Part shown: in pieces, positions 8,368 to 17,009 of the stretch
Numbering within the stretch: the first letter of the stretch is position 1
How the letters are laid out: each line of letters opens with the position of its first letter
Assembly: GCA_947455805.1 (NCBI GenBank)
Contig: CANGSN010000004.1
Span: 1 to 30,911, forward strand
Direction of reading: 5' to 3'
Source of the DNA: Planctomycetota bacterium
GTDB lineage: Bacteria > Planctomycetota > UBA1135 > UBA2386
DNA length: 30,911 nt
Notes under the pieces: model-generated
Seen by the model: the letters and a program-made list of their open reading frames with translations, nothing else
Told to the model about the DNA's origin: nothing
Database searches by the model: none
Made by a program: the position numbers and the translations under genes

Positions 8368-10719
8368 ATGAGCTTCGGATTCGGACTCGGATCGGGCCTG
8401 CGCGCCTTGACCGCTGCACGCTTCGGCATGCAGGTCGCGGGCAACAACGTCTCGAACGCCAACACGGAAGGCTACTCGCGCCAGCGTGTCGACCTGGCAT
8501 CGTCGTTGCCGTTCACCATCGGCAACGGCCTGCAGATCGGCACCGGCGTCGACGTCCGCGGCATCACGCGCCTCGTCGACCAGGGATTGGAACGCCGCCT
8601 GCAGCTGCAGCTCGGTCTGGTCGGCGCCGCCGAGCTCGACCAGTCGCGCTACGACGAAGTCGAGAGCATCCTCGGCGAACCGGACGAAGGCTTGAGCAAC
8701 TCGTTCGAGGATCTGTTCGGCGCCGTCGGCCAGCTGCGCACCGATCCGTCCGATCGCGCCCTGCGAGGCGGCCTGGTGCAGGCCGGCAACTCGCTGGCGC
8801 AGAACTTCCGCCTGGCCTCCGAGCGACTCGGGGCGCTCGCCGGCAGCACGTTCGACGAGGTGCGCGGCCTCGTGCGCACCGTCAACCAGCGCGCCGAGGC
8901 GATCGCCCAGCTCAACGCCCAGATCGTCTCGGCCGAAGCCAGTGGTTCGGACGCGAACGACCTCCGCGACACCCGCGAGCAGCACGTCAAGGAGATCGCC
9001 AAGCTGATGGACGTGCGCGCCATCGAACGCGCCAGCGGCAGCCTCGACCTGCTGGTCGGCGGCCAACTGCTGGTCGCCGGCGACCGCGCGACGGAACTAC
9101 AGACCGGCAAGGACGCCGACGGCCTGACCCGGATCAAGGTCACGCGCGGCACCAGCACCCTGCAGGTGCAGCAGGGCCGCATCGCCGCGTTGCTGGCACA
9201 GGAGTCCGGCAAGCTGCCGAAGCTGATGTCGCGCATCGACGACCTGGCGCGCAACACGATCCTGGAGTGGAACCGCATCCACACCACCGGCATGCCGGCA
9301 TCGGGACCGTTCCGCAACCTCACCGCCGCCTACGGCGCGATCGACGGCGACGGCGACGGCACGCGCGGCGACGAGCTGCTGAGCCAGTCGGGGCTGCCGT
9401 TCACGGTGCAGAAGGGTGCGCTCTACGTCTCGGTGACGAACACGGCGACCGGGGCGATGGATCGCACGCGCATCGACATCGACCCGAACGCGATGTCGCT
9501 CGCGGACGTCGCGGCGACCCTCTCCGAAATCGACCACCTGAACGCGAGCATCGACCCGACCGGCCGCCTGCGCATCGACGCCGACGCCGGCTTCGGCTTC
9601 GACTTCTCGCCGCGGCTCGACCCCAACCCCGACAGCGTCGGCACGTTCGGTGGCAAGTCGCCGACCATCGGCAGCAGCGCCGCGGGCCCGTACGACCTGT
9701 CCGGCCAGACGTTCCCGGTCTCGTTCACCGTCGCCACCTCGTCGGGCACCAATACGGTGACGCTGGCGGCGGCGAACTTCGCCGATCCGGCGCGCGCCAC
9801 CGCCGCCGAGCTCGCCGCCGCGATCAACGGCGCACTCGGCACCAACGGCACCGCGCGCGAAGTCGGCGGCCGGCTGGTGATCCAGAGCTCGCAGGGCGGC
9901 AGCTCGTCGACGTTGCAGCTCGCCAACGTCGGCGCCGGCACCGCGCTGTCGGCGCTCGGCCTGTCGACCACCACCGCGACCGGTCGCGACAACGCGCTGG
10001 CCGTGTCGATCGAGGGAGCCTACACCGGCAGCGAGAACCAAGAGTTCACGTTCGTGCCGGAGAGCAACGGCACCATCGGCCAGACGACCGACCTGCGTGT
10101 GCGCGTGCTCGACGGCCAGGGTCGCCTGGTGACGACGCTCAACGTCGGCCGCGGCTACGAGCCGGGCGAACCGCTCGACCTCGGCAACGGCATCAGGGTC
10201 TCGTTCGGTGCCGGGGACGTGTCGGCGACCGCCGGCAACGTCTTCACGCTCGACGCCCTCGCCGACAGCGACACCGCCGACCTGCTGGTCGCGACCGGCA
10301 TGAACGTGTTCTTCCTCGGCAGCGGTGCGGACGACATCGCCGTCAACCCGGAACTGATCGGCAACCCGGACCGCATCGCTGCATCGATCACTGGCGCCGA
10401 AGGTGACGCCGGCAACCTGGCGCGCATCGTCGATCTGCGCGCACGCGACCTCGACAGCCTCGACGAGAACACGATCGAGGACTTCTACGCCGACATCGTC
10501 GGCGACGTCGCCTTCCAGACGGCTTCCGCCGGGGCCGCGGTGTCGGCACAGAACCAGCTGCTCGACCAACTGCTCGCCGATCGCGAGGCGGTGTCGGGCG
10601 TCAACATCGACGAGGAGCTGCTCGACATGGAGCGCTACCAGAAGTCGTACGAAGCAGCGGCGCGCTTCCTCAGCGTCGCGCAGGAGATGATGGACACGCT
10701 GATCAACCTCGGCAGGTGA
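8368..10719 (+). CDS. flgK: Flagellar hook-associated protein 1 FlgK, long form
   Basis: This 783-aa protein has the FlgK N-terminus: LGSGLRALTAARFGMQVAG, then NNVSNANTEGYSRQRVDL. The C-terminus is VNIDEELLDMERYQKSYEAAARFLSVAQEMMDTL. FlgK forms the first layer of the hook-filament junction. It is about 240 residues longer than the enterobacterial protein. The middle (about residues 440-620) holds a flagellin IN-like module, with ATAAELAAAINGAL and STLQLANVGAGTALSALGL, and a further beta-rich stretch. A ribosome-binding site GGAGAAGGGAG lies just before the ATG. flgL follows after 4 nt. Confidence 0.95.
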   Translation: MSFGFGLGSGLRALTAARFGMQVAGNNVSNANTEGYSRQRVDLASSLPFTIGNGLQIGTGVDVRGITRLVDQGLERRLQLQLGLVGAAELDQSRYDEVESILGEPDEGLSNSFEDLFGAVGQLRTDPSDRALRGGLVQAGNSLAQNFRLASERLGALAGSTFDEVRGLVRTVNQRAEAIAQLNAQIVSAEASGSDANDLRDTREQHVKEIAKLMDVRAIERASGSLDLLVGGQLLVAGDRATELQTGKDADGLTRIKVTRGTSTLQVQQGRIAALLAQESGKLPKLMSRIDDLARNTILEWNRIHTTGMPASGPFRNLTAAYGAIDGDGDGTRGDELLSQSGLPFTVQKGALYVSVTNTATGAMDRTRIDIDPNAMSLADVAATLSEIDHLNASIDPTGRLRIDADAGFGFDFSPRLDPNPDSVGTFGGKSPTIGSSAAGPYDLSGQTFPVSFTVATSSGTNTVTLAAANFADPARATAAELAAAINGALGTNGTAREVGGRLVIQSSQGGSSSTLQLANVGAGTALSALGLSTTTATGRDNALAVSIEGAYTGSENQEFTFVPESNGTIGQTTDLRVRVLDGQGRLVTTLNVGRGYEPGEPLDLGNGIRVSFGAGDVSATAGNVFTLDALADSDTADLLVATGMNVFFLGSGADDIAVNPELIGNPDRIAASITGAEGDAGNLARIVDLRARDLDSLDENTIEDFYADIVGDVAFQTASAGAAVSAQNQLLDQLLADREAVSGVNIDEELLDMERYQKSYEAAARFLSVAQEMMDTLINLGR

Positions 10720-10723
10720 CGCC

Positions 10724-12151
10724 ATGAGCACCCGCATCACCCAGGGCATGATGTTCTCGCGCGCCCGGCGCGATGTGCAGAGCGGCCTGTTCCGCTACAC
10801 GCGGCTGCAGGAGCAGATCGCCACGCAACGACGCGTGAACCGACCTTCCGACGATCCGGCGGCGGCGCTGCAGATCCTGCCGCTGCGCAGCGACCTCGCC
10901 AACCTGCAGCAGCTGAGCGACAACGTGTCGCTGGCGCGCGAGTCGCTGAACACCAGCACCGCGTCGCTCGAGGACGCGTCGGCGTTGATGCAGCGCGCGC
11001 GCGAACTGACGACGCAGGCGGCGAACGGCACGCTCAGCGCCAGCGACCGCCAGAGCATCGGCGCCGAGGTCGAGCAGCTGCTGAGCCAGCTGGTCGGCAT
11101 CGGCAACAGCCGCCGCGGCGACCGCTTCCTGTTCGGGGGCACCAACACGGGCGAGGCGCCGTTCGAGCTGGTGACGAACGCCGGCAGCACCCGCGTGCTG
11201 TATCGCGGCAATCGCGAGAGCCTCTCGGTCGAAGTCGCCCCCGGCGTCTCGACCGAACTGAACGTACCGGGAAACGAGATCTTCCAGGCACGTTCGCGCA
11301 CCGCGACGACGTTCGCGCCGGCCTTCGGCAGCGCCGCCACCGGCGCCGTCTCCGGTGGCCCCGGCGACACCGGCATCGGCTTCGCGCAGCTGCAGGTGAC
11401 GTTCGCCGGGCTCGGCACCGGCACGCCAGGCACGGTCACCGCGGGTGCCGGCGCCACCACCGCGCTCGGCCCGCTGACCTACACGTTCACCACCGCGCCG
11501 AACACGCTCAGCATCGGCGGCGGTCCGGCGGTGCCGATTCCTGTCACCGACGGCGCGTTCGCCACGGCCGACGGCCGCACGATCTCGCTGACCGTCACCG
11601 GCGTGCCGGCGACGACCAGCGGCACGATGATCGCGAACGCCAACCTGTCGACCGACGGCGGCGCCACGACGGCACTGGTCGACCAGTTCGCCGACCAGAG
11701 CCGCGACATCACCAACGGCGACGACGGCTCGGTGCTCTACGTCGATGTGCGCAACATCAGACGAACCGGCACCGAGGACGTGAAGTTCGGCGGCACCTTC
11801 GACGCGTTCACGACCCTGATCACGCTGCGCGACCTGCTCGCCAACGACGCCGGCATGCCCGACGGCACCGTGCGCGATCGCATCGCGCAGATGATCGGCG
11901 AGGTCGACGGCGCGCACGACGCGGTGCTCGACGGCCTGCGCGAACTCGGCTTCCGCTCGTCGAGCATGGAGACACTGAAGAACCGCGTCGAAGGCCTGCG
12001 CGTCTCGCGCAACGAGTCGCTCTCGCGGGTGCAGGACACCGACATCGCCGACGCGATCCTCGAACTGCAGCAGCAGGACATCTCCTACCAGGCGGCGCTG
12101 CAGATCAGCGCGCGCGTGATCCAGACCAGCCTGCAGGGCCTGTTGAGGTGA
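10724..12151 (+). CDS. flgL: Flagellar hook-associated protein 3 FlgL, long form
   Basis: This 475-aa protein shows flagellin-like ends. The N-terminus is TRLQEQIATQRRVNRPSDDP, a hallmark of FlgL/flagellin. It continues with NVSLARESLNTSTASLEDASALMQRARELTTQAANGTLS. The C-terminus has LSRVQDTDIADAILELQQQDISYQAALQ. FlgL forms the second layer of the hook-filament junction. Its central region (about residues 190-330) is Gly/Thr/Ala-rich and enlarged compared with the 317-aa enterobacterial protein. The gene closes the core operon. csrA and fliW, often found after flgL in other phyla, are not here. Confidence 0.95.
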   Translation: MSTRITQGMMFSRARRDVQSGLFRYTRLQEQIATQRRVNRPSDDPAAALQILPLRSDLANLQQLSDNVSLARESLNTSTASLEDASALMQRARELTTQAANGTLSASDRQSIGAEVEQLLSQLVGIGNSRRGDRFLFGGTNTGEAPFELVTNAGSTRVLYRGNRESLSVEVAPGVSTELNVPGNEIFQARSRTATTFAPAFGSAATGAVSGGPGDTGIGFAQLQVTFAGLGTGTPGTVTAGAGATTALGPLTYTFTTAPNTLSIGGGPAVPIPVTDGAFATADGRTISLTVTGVPATTSGTMIANANLSTDGGATTALVDQFADQSRDITNGDDGSVLYVDVRNIRRTGTEDVKFGGTFDAFTTLITLRDLLANDAGMPDGTVRDRIAQMIGEVDGAHDAVLDGLRELGFRSSSMETLKNRVEGLRVSRNESLSRVQDTDIADAILELQQQDISYQAALQISARVIQTSLQGLLR

Positions 12152-12155
12152 ACGC

Positions 12156-12431
12156 GTGATCGACTCCCTGGGCATGCGCGCGGCCGACGCCGCGAACCTC
12201 GAACTCGCCGGCCGCACCGGCGGGGCCGGCGGCCTCGCCACCGGCGAGACCAGCTCCTTCCAGGCCCTGCTCGAACGCCTGCAGCAGTTCGCGTCGACGC
12301 CGAAGGAGGCGCCGAAGGTCGACGACGCCGACGGCCTGCAGGCGGCGATGCGCGACGCCGACCAGAGCTTCACCACGGCGATGGACCTGCGCCGCCAGCT
12401 CGAAGAGGCGTTCCGGCGCCACCTGTCATGA
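12156..12431 (+). CDS. Small FliE-like protein of unknown identity
   Basis: This 91-aa ORF begins 4 nt after flgL and overlaps the next gene by 4 nt (ATGA), so it is likely translated. It has a flexible N-terminal third. A SSFQALLERLQQF segment follows, then a linker. The C-terminal helix is LQAAMRDADQSFTTAMDLRRQLEEAFRRHL. The layout resembles FliE, whose end reads roughly DVMIAMEKAxLSFxxxVQVRNKLVEAYQEI. FliE joins the MS ring to the rod. fliE usually sits with fliF, not here, so this may instead be another small rod or export component. The match is a pattern judgement by eye. Confidence 0.5.
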   Translation: MIDSLGMRAADAANLELAGRTGGAGGLATGETSSFQALLERLQQFASTPKEAPKVDDADGLQAAMRDADQSFTTAMDLRRQLEEAFRRHLS

Positions 12432-13309
12432 CGCTGCTCGCCCCGAACGTGCACGAGACGACGCGTGCTTCGATGCAGCCGTGGCTGCCGCTGCTCGACG
12501 AATGGCTGCTGCCGGGCGCGCTCTACGGGGTGCAGCACACGTGGCCGCAGCTGTACCGGAGCGACGGCGGCGGCCGCTTCTTCGTCGTCACCGACGGCGA
12601 CCGCCTGCTGAGCCACTGTGCCGTGCGCACGCTGACGCTGCGCACGAAGCACGTCGCGCAACCGATCAACCTGCTCGGCTCGGTCGTCACCGACCCGTCG
12701 CTGCGCGGCCAGGGCCTGGCCTCCGCCGTGCTGGCCGCGGCGCTGCAGGCCACCGCGGCGGCGGCGCCACACACGCTGCTGTGGGCCGAACGCCCCGAGC
12801 TCTACGCGCGCGCCGGCTTCGCCGCCGGCCGCGACGAACGCATCCTCGTACTCCTGCGCCGACCGCGCCGACCGACGAACGGCCTCGTGCGCGAGGCGAC
12901 GTTCGCCGACCACGGCGCGCTGCAGCGTCTGCACGCGCAGAAGCCGGTGCACGTCGAACGCACACCGCAGGCGATGTCAGGCCTGCTGACGACACCCGGC
13001 CTGATGACGCTGGTGCTCGAGCGCAACGGCGCGATCGTCGCCTACGTGTGCACCGGCAAGGGCGCCGACCTGCATGGCCACTGGCACGAACTCGGCGGCA
13101 GCGACGAGGACGTCGCCGAACTGCTGCCGGCGGCGATGCACACGATCGAGGCGATCGAAGCCGCGGTGCTGGTGCCGCCCTACCGCCCGCGGCTGCACGA
13201 ACTGCTCGGCCGCGCGGTCGCCGGCGAAGCGACGATCCCGGGCCCGATGGTGCGTTCGCTCGGCGCACCGCTGGCCGACGCCTGGATCGACGGCCTCGAC
13301 TCGGTCTGA
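12428..13309 (+). CDS. GNAT-family N-acetyltransferase
   Basis: This 293-aa protein has a GNAT acetyl-CoA site. Motif A is INLLGSVVTDPSLRGQGLAS at about residues 80-99, with the RGQGLA pyrophosphate loop. The next conserved segment, LLWAERPELYARAGFA, is typical of the family. The C-terminal 130 or so residues may be a second, degenerate GNAT fold, as in longer members. The substrate is unknown. It overlaps the FliE-like ORF by 4 nt (ATGA), so it is the last gene of the flagellar transcript. A role in flagellar protein or sugar modification is possible but unsupported by sequence alone. It converges on a minus-strand gene, with 9 nt between the stops. Confidence 0.8.
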   Translation: MTLLAPNVHETTRASMQPWLPLLDEWLLPGALYGVQHTWPQLYRSDGGGRFFVVTDGDRLLSHCAVRTLTLRTKHVAQPINLLGSVVTDPSLRGQGLASAVLAAALQATAAAAPHTLLWAERPELYARAGFAAGRDERILVLLRRPRRPTNGLVREATFADHGALQRLHAQKPVHVERTPQAMSGLLTTPGLMTLVLERNGAIVAYVCTGKGADLHGHWHELGGSDEDVAELLPAAMHTIEAIEAAVLVPPYRPRLHELLGRAVAGEATIPGPMVRSLGAPLADAWIDGLDSV

Positions 13310-13318
13310 CGCGGCCCG

Positions 13319-13960
13319 TCAGCCGTCGCCGGGCAGCACCGGGATCGTCGGCGGCCGCACGCGCCCGTCGTCGAAGAACACGTCGACCAGCACGAAGCCG
13401 AGCAGGAAGTCGGCGAACTCGGCGACGTTGACGCCGAGGTGCACGTTCCACAGCAGCGGCGCCGCCCCGACCTCGACGCCGAACAGGTCACTGACCTTCT
13501 GCGCGGTCGTCAGCCGGAACGGCGCCTGGTCGTCGAGGTCGAACACGTCCGACAGTCCGAGCCACGCGCGCGCGTCGTCGAAGCTGCGCGGATCGCCGGG
13601 ATGGTTGCCGGCCGAACTCGTGCACAGGAAGCGCGCCCACGACTGGCCGTAGCCGAGCGGCCCGAGCGTGGTGAACGGCACGCCGACGCCGTGGTTGGTC
13701 AACACGTAGCCCGGGCGCTGCCACCACGTGTCCTTGCCCCAACCGTACTCGGAGAACCAACCGCCGACGGCCACCTCCGCCGGCCCGACCTTGGCGACCG
13801 CGGCGATGCCGATGGCGTGCTGGTTCAGGCGGTAGAGGAAGCAGTCGCCGAGGTCGTCGACGCGGGCGCGCAGGTAGCTGCAGCCGCTGGTGGCCAACAG
13901 CAGGAGCGCCGCTGGCGCGAACCAGCGGCGCGGGCGATCACGGCGAGCCAGCGGCCTCAT
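13319..13960 (-). CDS. Putative lipoprotein of unknown function
   Basis: The 213-aa product begins with a basic, then hydrophobic leader ending in LLLLATSGC, with Cys at residue 27, consistent with lipoprotein export. The mature part is rich in Gly and aromatic residues, for example AVGGWFSEYGWGKDTWWQRPG. An ORF-wide start upstream at 14053 also exists. I chose the ATG at 13960 because it places the leader at the N-terminus; the upstream extension falls in the tandem repeat. I do not recognise the family. Its upstream region is the 108-bp tandem repeat. Confidence 0.68.
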   Translation of the reverse strand: MRPLARRDRPRRWFAPAALLLLATSGCSYLRARVDDLGDCFLYRLNQHAIGIAAVAKVGPAEVAVGGWFSEYGWGKDTWWQRPGYVLTNHGVGVPFTTLGPLGYGQSWARFLCTSSAGNHPGDPRSFDDARAWLGLSDVFDLDDQAPFRLTTAQKVSDLFGVEVGAAPLLWNVHLGVNVAEFADFLLGFVLVDVFFDDGRVRPPTIPVLPGDG

Positions 13961-14011
13961 GCCGGCACTGTCCACATCGCGTGCCCCGGCGGAAGAGGCG
14001 TGTGCCGGCTT

Positions 14012-14241
14012 GGCAGGGCGAGCCGCACACGGCGACGCCGCAGCGGGGCCCACGCCGTCGATCCCGCGGTTGGTGGGTCCCGCGTGGCGGCGTCTGGAGA
14101 GGCCTGATTCGGGTCGCCCGGCAGGGCGAGCCGCACACGGCGACGCCGCAGCGGGGCCGACGCCGTCGATCCCGCGGTTGGTGGGTCCCGCGTGGCGGCG
14201 TCTGGAGAGGCCTGATTCGGGTCGCCCGGCAGGGCGAGCCG
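14012..14241. repeat. 108-bp tandem direct repeat (2.1 copies)
   Basis: A unit beginning GGCAGGGCGAGCCGCACACG starts at 14012 and again at 14120. A third, partial copy starts at 14228 and lasts 14 nt before diverging. The two full copies differ at one base that I can see (C at 14051, G at 14159). The period of 108 is a multiple of three, so frames stay open through it, but it lies between two minus-strand genes and is probably non-coding. Each unit junction can form a GC-rich hairpin. It may be a duplicated terminator or a dispersed extragenic element. Confidence 0.9.
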
Positions 14242-14245
14242 AATC
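14214..14245 (-). terminator. Hairpin at the end of the secreted-protein gene
   Basis: The arms GATTCGGGTCGCCC (14214-14227) and GGGCGAGCCGAATC (14232-14245) pair over 14 positions with one mismatch, around a GGCA loop. The stem includes two bases of the stop codon of the minus-strand gene ending at 14244. There is no T-run after it, so it is either a stem-only terminator or an mRNA 3'-end protector. A shorter version (10 pairs) recurs one repeat unit away at 14110-14133. Confidence 0.5.
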
Positions 14246-15983
14246 AGAAGCCGACGGTGAACTGGACGCCGTTCGAGGCGACCAGGTTCAGCGCAGTCAG
14301 CGTCGACAACCCGAGCGTCTGCGCCGACAGCGTGGCGCCGACGAAGGCAGGGTTGTTCGGGATCGGCAGCGGCGCGAAGCCCGAGCCGCCGATGGCCGGG
14401 AACGAGAAGGTGCCGATGTTGGCGTTGCTGTAGGCGTTGCAGCCGGCCATGCCGATGAAGCCGAGGTCCACGCCCGGGTTCAGCACGAAGTCACCGAAGA
14501 AGATGAACCCGACGGGCAGCAGCTGCGGCACGTTCGTGGCGTTGAACCCGAAGGCCAGGTTGCCGAGCGACGGCACGCCGAAGGCGTCCATCGCCATCGC
14601 CTGCACTTCGGCCGTGGCGACCGTGGCGCTGCCGATCGTCGACAGGTCGGAGCTGCCGGGATCGACCACACCGCCCGCTCCGGTGAAGCCGACGATCAGC
14701 GCACCCGTGTTGGTCGTGTCCATCACGCCGAAGACCAGCGTGACCGCGCCGGTGGCGAGGTCGAACTGGAACTGGAAGCGGCTCGGGGCCGCCGCGTTGA
14801 AGTGGTTCACGTTGTCCCAGGTCACGCAGGCGACGCCGCCCACTTCCTCGAACCAGATCAGGCCACTGCCCGGGTCGGTCTGATCCCAGTCGGACCAGCA
14901 GCAGAACATCGCGTTCGGCCACGCCACGAAATCGGCCGCGCTCGGCGTGAAGTCGATGAACGTCGACGGGCCGGTCAGCTCGATCTGGCCCTTGGTGGTG
15001 ACGTTCAGGCTGGTGACCGGGCCACCGGGGCCAGGCATCGGCGACGACAGCGTGAACGAGGTCTGGCCGTCGAGCAGCCCCGGCGCGACGTTGGCCGCAC
15101 CCGGGCCCACCGGCAGGAACGTGCCCGAGATGGGCGAGATCATGGTGTAGCTGCCACCGCCGAAGAACCAGCTGATCGCCGAGCCACCGAGGTCGTTCGT
15201 CGCCGCCGTGGGGAAGAACTCGTAGAGGGAGTCGGCGACAGCGACGCAGCCCGTGCCGTAGCTCGAAGCAGTCGCGCAGTTCGCCGGTGCGCCGAGGAGC
15301 ACGTACGAGTAGCCGGGGTTGATGCCCGCGAGCAGCAGCGAGTTGTTGGCCATGTCGAACGTGCCCGCCACGGCGAACAGTTCGAAGGTGGCGTTGTTGG
15401 TCGAAGCGCCACCGAGGCTCAGGTCGACCGAAGCCGGCGCGGCACCGCCACCACCCGGCGACACGCCGGTGATCGCGTTGTCGGAGACACCGCCGAAGGT
15501 CGAGTTGTTGGTCGTGCCTGGACCGTAGAAGGCCGTGGCGAAGCCGTTCGGCTCGAGCACCAGCTGCATGTCGAAGAACGGCCCGGTCGAACCGAACGTC
15601 AGCAGGTTCTTCCAGGTGATGACCGTGCGGGTCGGCGTCGACTTCAGCCAGATCTCGCCGCTGGTGGCGGTCACGTCGGCATACATCGCCGCGACCTTCG
15701 CCGAGCCGGCCATGAAGTTGGCCGCAGTCGGCGTGTAGAGGACGGCACCGGCCGCCGGTGCCGGCACGCCGGCGTTGGACAGCTGCACGAAGCCGTGGTC
15801 GGTGATGTGCAGGTCGGTGTAGGTCGTCGCCCCGATCGGGAAGGCGAAGCCGATCGGCTGGATCGGCAGCACGACGTCCTGCACGTTCGATGCGAGCAGC
15901 ACGCCGAGATTGCCGTCGGGACACCCCTGGGCCGCGAGGGCCCCGGCGAGGAACAACGAGGAGGTAAGGAGTTGGAAGCGCAT
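14244..15983 (-). CDS. Large secreted beta-rich protein with a duplicated domain
   Basis: The 579-aa product has a signal peptide (MRFQLLTSSLFLAGALAAQG). Two related domains follow. The first (about residues 30-200) has TDLHITDHGFVQLS and TWKNLLTFGSTGPFFDMQLVLE. The second (about 300-460) has TSLNVTTKGQIELTG and TWDNVNHFNAAAPSRFQFQFDL. They look like NIDO-type or similar extracellular beta domains. A C-terminal module ends in IPNNPAFVGATLSAQTLGL, a pattern I associate with secreted planctomycete proteins. The role is unknown, perhaps adhesion. The ATG at 15983 was chosen over one nine codons upstream because it begins the signal peptide. Neither has a clear ribosome-binding site. Confidence 0.75.
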   Translation of the reverse strand: MRFQLLTSSLFLAGALAAQGCPDGNLGVLLASNVQDVVLPIQPIGFAFPIGATTYTDLHITDHGFVQLSNAGVPAPAAGAVLYTPTAANFMAGSAKVAAMYADVTATSGEIWLKSTPTRTVITWKNLLTFGSTGPFFDMQLVLEPNGFATAFYGPGTTNNSTFGGVSDNAITGVSPGGGGAAPASVDLSLGGASTNNATFELFAVAGTFDMANNSLLLAGINPGYSYVLLGAPANCATASSYGTGCVAVADSLYEFFPTAATNDLGGSAISWFFGGGSYTMISPISGTFLPVGPGAANVAPGLLDGQTSFTLSSPMPGPGGPVTSLNVTTKGQIELTGPSTFIDFTPSAADFVAWPNAMFCCWSDWDQTDPGSGLIWFEEVGGVACVTWDNVNHFNAAAPSRFQFQFDLATGAVTLVFGVMDTTNTGALIVGFTGAGGVVDPGSSDLSTIGSATVATAEVQAMAMDAFGVPSLGNLAFGFNATNVPQLLPVGFIFFGDFVLNPGVDLGFIGMAGCNAYSNANIGTFSFPAIGGSGFAPLPIPNNPAFVGATLSAQTLGLSTLTALNLVASNGVQFTVGF

Positions 15984-16240
15984 GAGAGTGGACAAGGAAG
16001 TCTGGAACATCGGCCGCTTGGCGACTTACCCGACCAAGAGCCATCGCCCTCGGGCATGGTGAGGGCCAGGAAATGGAAGCCGGCGACGGCGAAACAGGCA
16101 ACTCCCGGTGAAATTCGGCACAACCACGACCATCGGGGGGCTCGGGCGGCCGCGAAAATGCCCCGTCGCGCCCTGCAGAGGCGTCGCTAGACTCTTCGCC
16201 CTCATTTCCCGACCAGCCGGCCAAGGCCGGCCCAACGACC
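15984..16240. other. Divergent intergenic region
   Basis: This 257-nt gap lies between the minus-strand secreted protein gene and the plus-strand etfB gene, so it should hold promoters in both directions. A TAGACT hexamer at 16188-16193 could be a -10 element for etfB, about 47 nt before its ATG. I find no matching -35 element at normal spacing and no convincing operator. I see no gene or RNA in it. Confidence 0.35.
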
Positions 16241-16990
16241 ATGGACATCGTCGTCTGCATCAAGCGAGTTCCGGCCACCGACACGGCGATCAAGATCGCC
16301 GCCGACGGCAAGTCGATCGATCCCACCGGCGTGAACTTCGAGCTGAACGCGTATGACGAGTTCGCCCTCGAACAGGCGCTGCGCATCAAGGAGCAGCTCA
16401 ACGCCGGTTCGGTGACGGTCGTCACGATCGGCCCGAAGGACAGCAAGAAGCAGCTCGACGACGCGCTCGCCCGCGGCGCCGACAAGGCGGTGCTGCTGAG
16501 CACGACCGAGTGGATGTTCGACGGCGCGCAGACGGCGGCGGCGCTGGCGGCGTGGATCAAGACGGTGCCGTGCAACCTGGTGCTGTGCGGCCGTCAGGCG
16601 GTCGACTCGGACAACAACCAGATGGCCGGCAACCTGGCCGCGCGCCTCGGCTTCGCCTGCGTGACCGAGGTCGGCAAGCTGACGCTCGAGAACGGCGTGT
16701 TCACCGCCGAGCGCGACATCGAAGGCGCGCGCGAGGTCGTCACCAGCAAGACGCCCGCGGTGATCAGCTGCAACAAGGGCCTGAACGAGCCGCGCTACGC
16801 CAACCTGAAGGGCATCATGGCGGCGAAGAAGAAGCCGTTCGTCGAGCAGCCCGCCCAGCTCGGCGCGCGCGGCGTCGAGATCCAGGCGCTGACGCTGCCG
16901 GCGGCGCGCGCCGCCGGCAAGATCCTCGGCAACGGCGCCGACGCGGTGCCGGCGCTGATCGCCGCCCTGCGCGAACAGAAGGCCCTCTGA
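16241..16990 (+). CDS. etfB: Electron transfer flavoprotein beta subunit
   Basis: This 249-aa protein matches EtfB in length and motifs. The start is MDIVVCIKRVPATD. A NAYDEFALEQALRIKE segment follows, then VTVVTIGPKDSKKQLDDALARGADKA. An LCGRQAVDSDNNQMAGNLAARLG stretch shows the AMP/FAD-binding face. Together with EtfA it carries electrons from acyl-CoA and other dehydrogenases to the quinone pool. etfA starts 19 nt after its stop, so the pair is one operon. The residues that would mark a bifurcating ETF cannot be judged by eye. Confidence 0.95.
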   Translation: MDIVVCIKRVPATDTAIKIAADGKSIDPTGVNFELNAYDEFALEQALRIKEQLNAGSVTVVTIGPKDSKKQLDDALARGADKAVLLSTTEWMFDGAQTAAALAAWIKTVPCNLVLCGRQAVDSDNNQMAGNLAARLGFACVTEVGKLTLENGVFTAERDIEGAREVVTSKTPAVISCNKGLNEPRYANLKGIMAAKKKPFVEQPAQLGARGVEIQALTLPAARAAGKILGNGADAVPALIAALREQKAL

Positions 16991-17009
16991 TCCCCTGGAG
17001 CACATTCCC

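Noticed and set aside
13961..14053. N-terminal extension of the lipoprotein gene ending at 13319
   Set aside because: The upstream start puts 31 extra residues before the signal peptide and reaches into the tandem repeat; the internal ATG at 13960 fits a lipoprotein leader.
14012..14241. CRISPR array
   Set aside because: Only two full copies with a 108-bp period and no spacers of array type; no cas genes nearby.
13890..16190. Plus-strand frame of 766 aa across the repeat and the secreted-protein gene
   Set aside because: It runs opposite a gene with a clear signal peptide, and it contains the tandem repeat; the composition is that of a shadow frame.
16188..16193. Strong promoter for etfB
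   Set aside because: A TAGACT hexamer is present but no -35 element lies at a normal distance, so it is only mentioned in the intergenic note.
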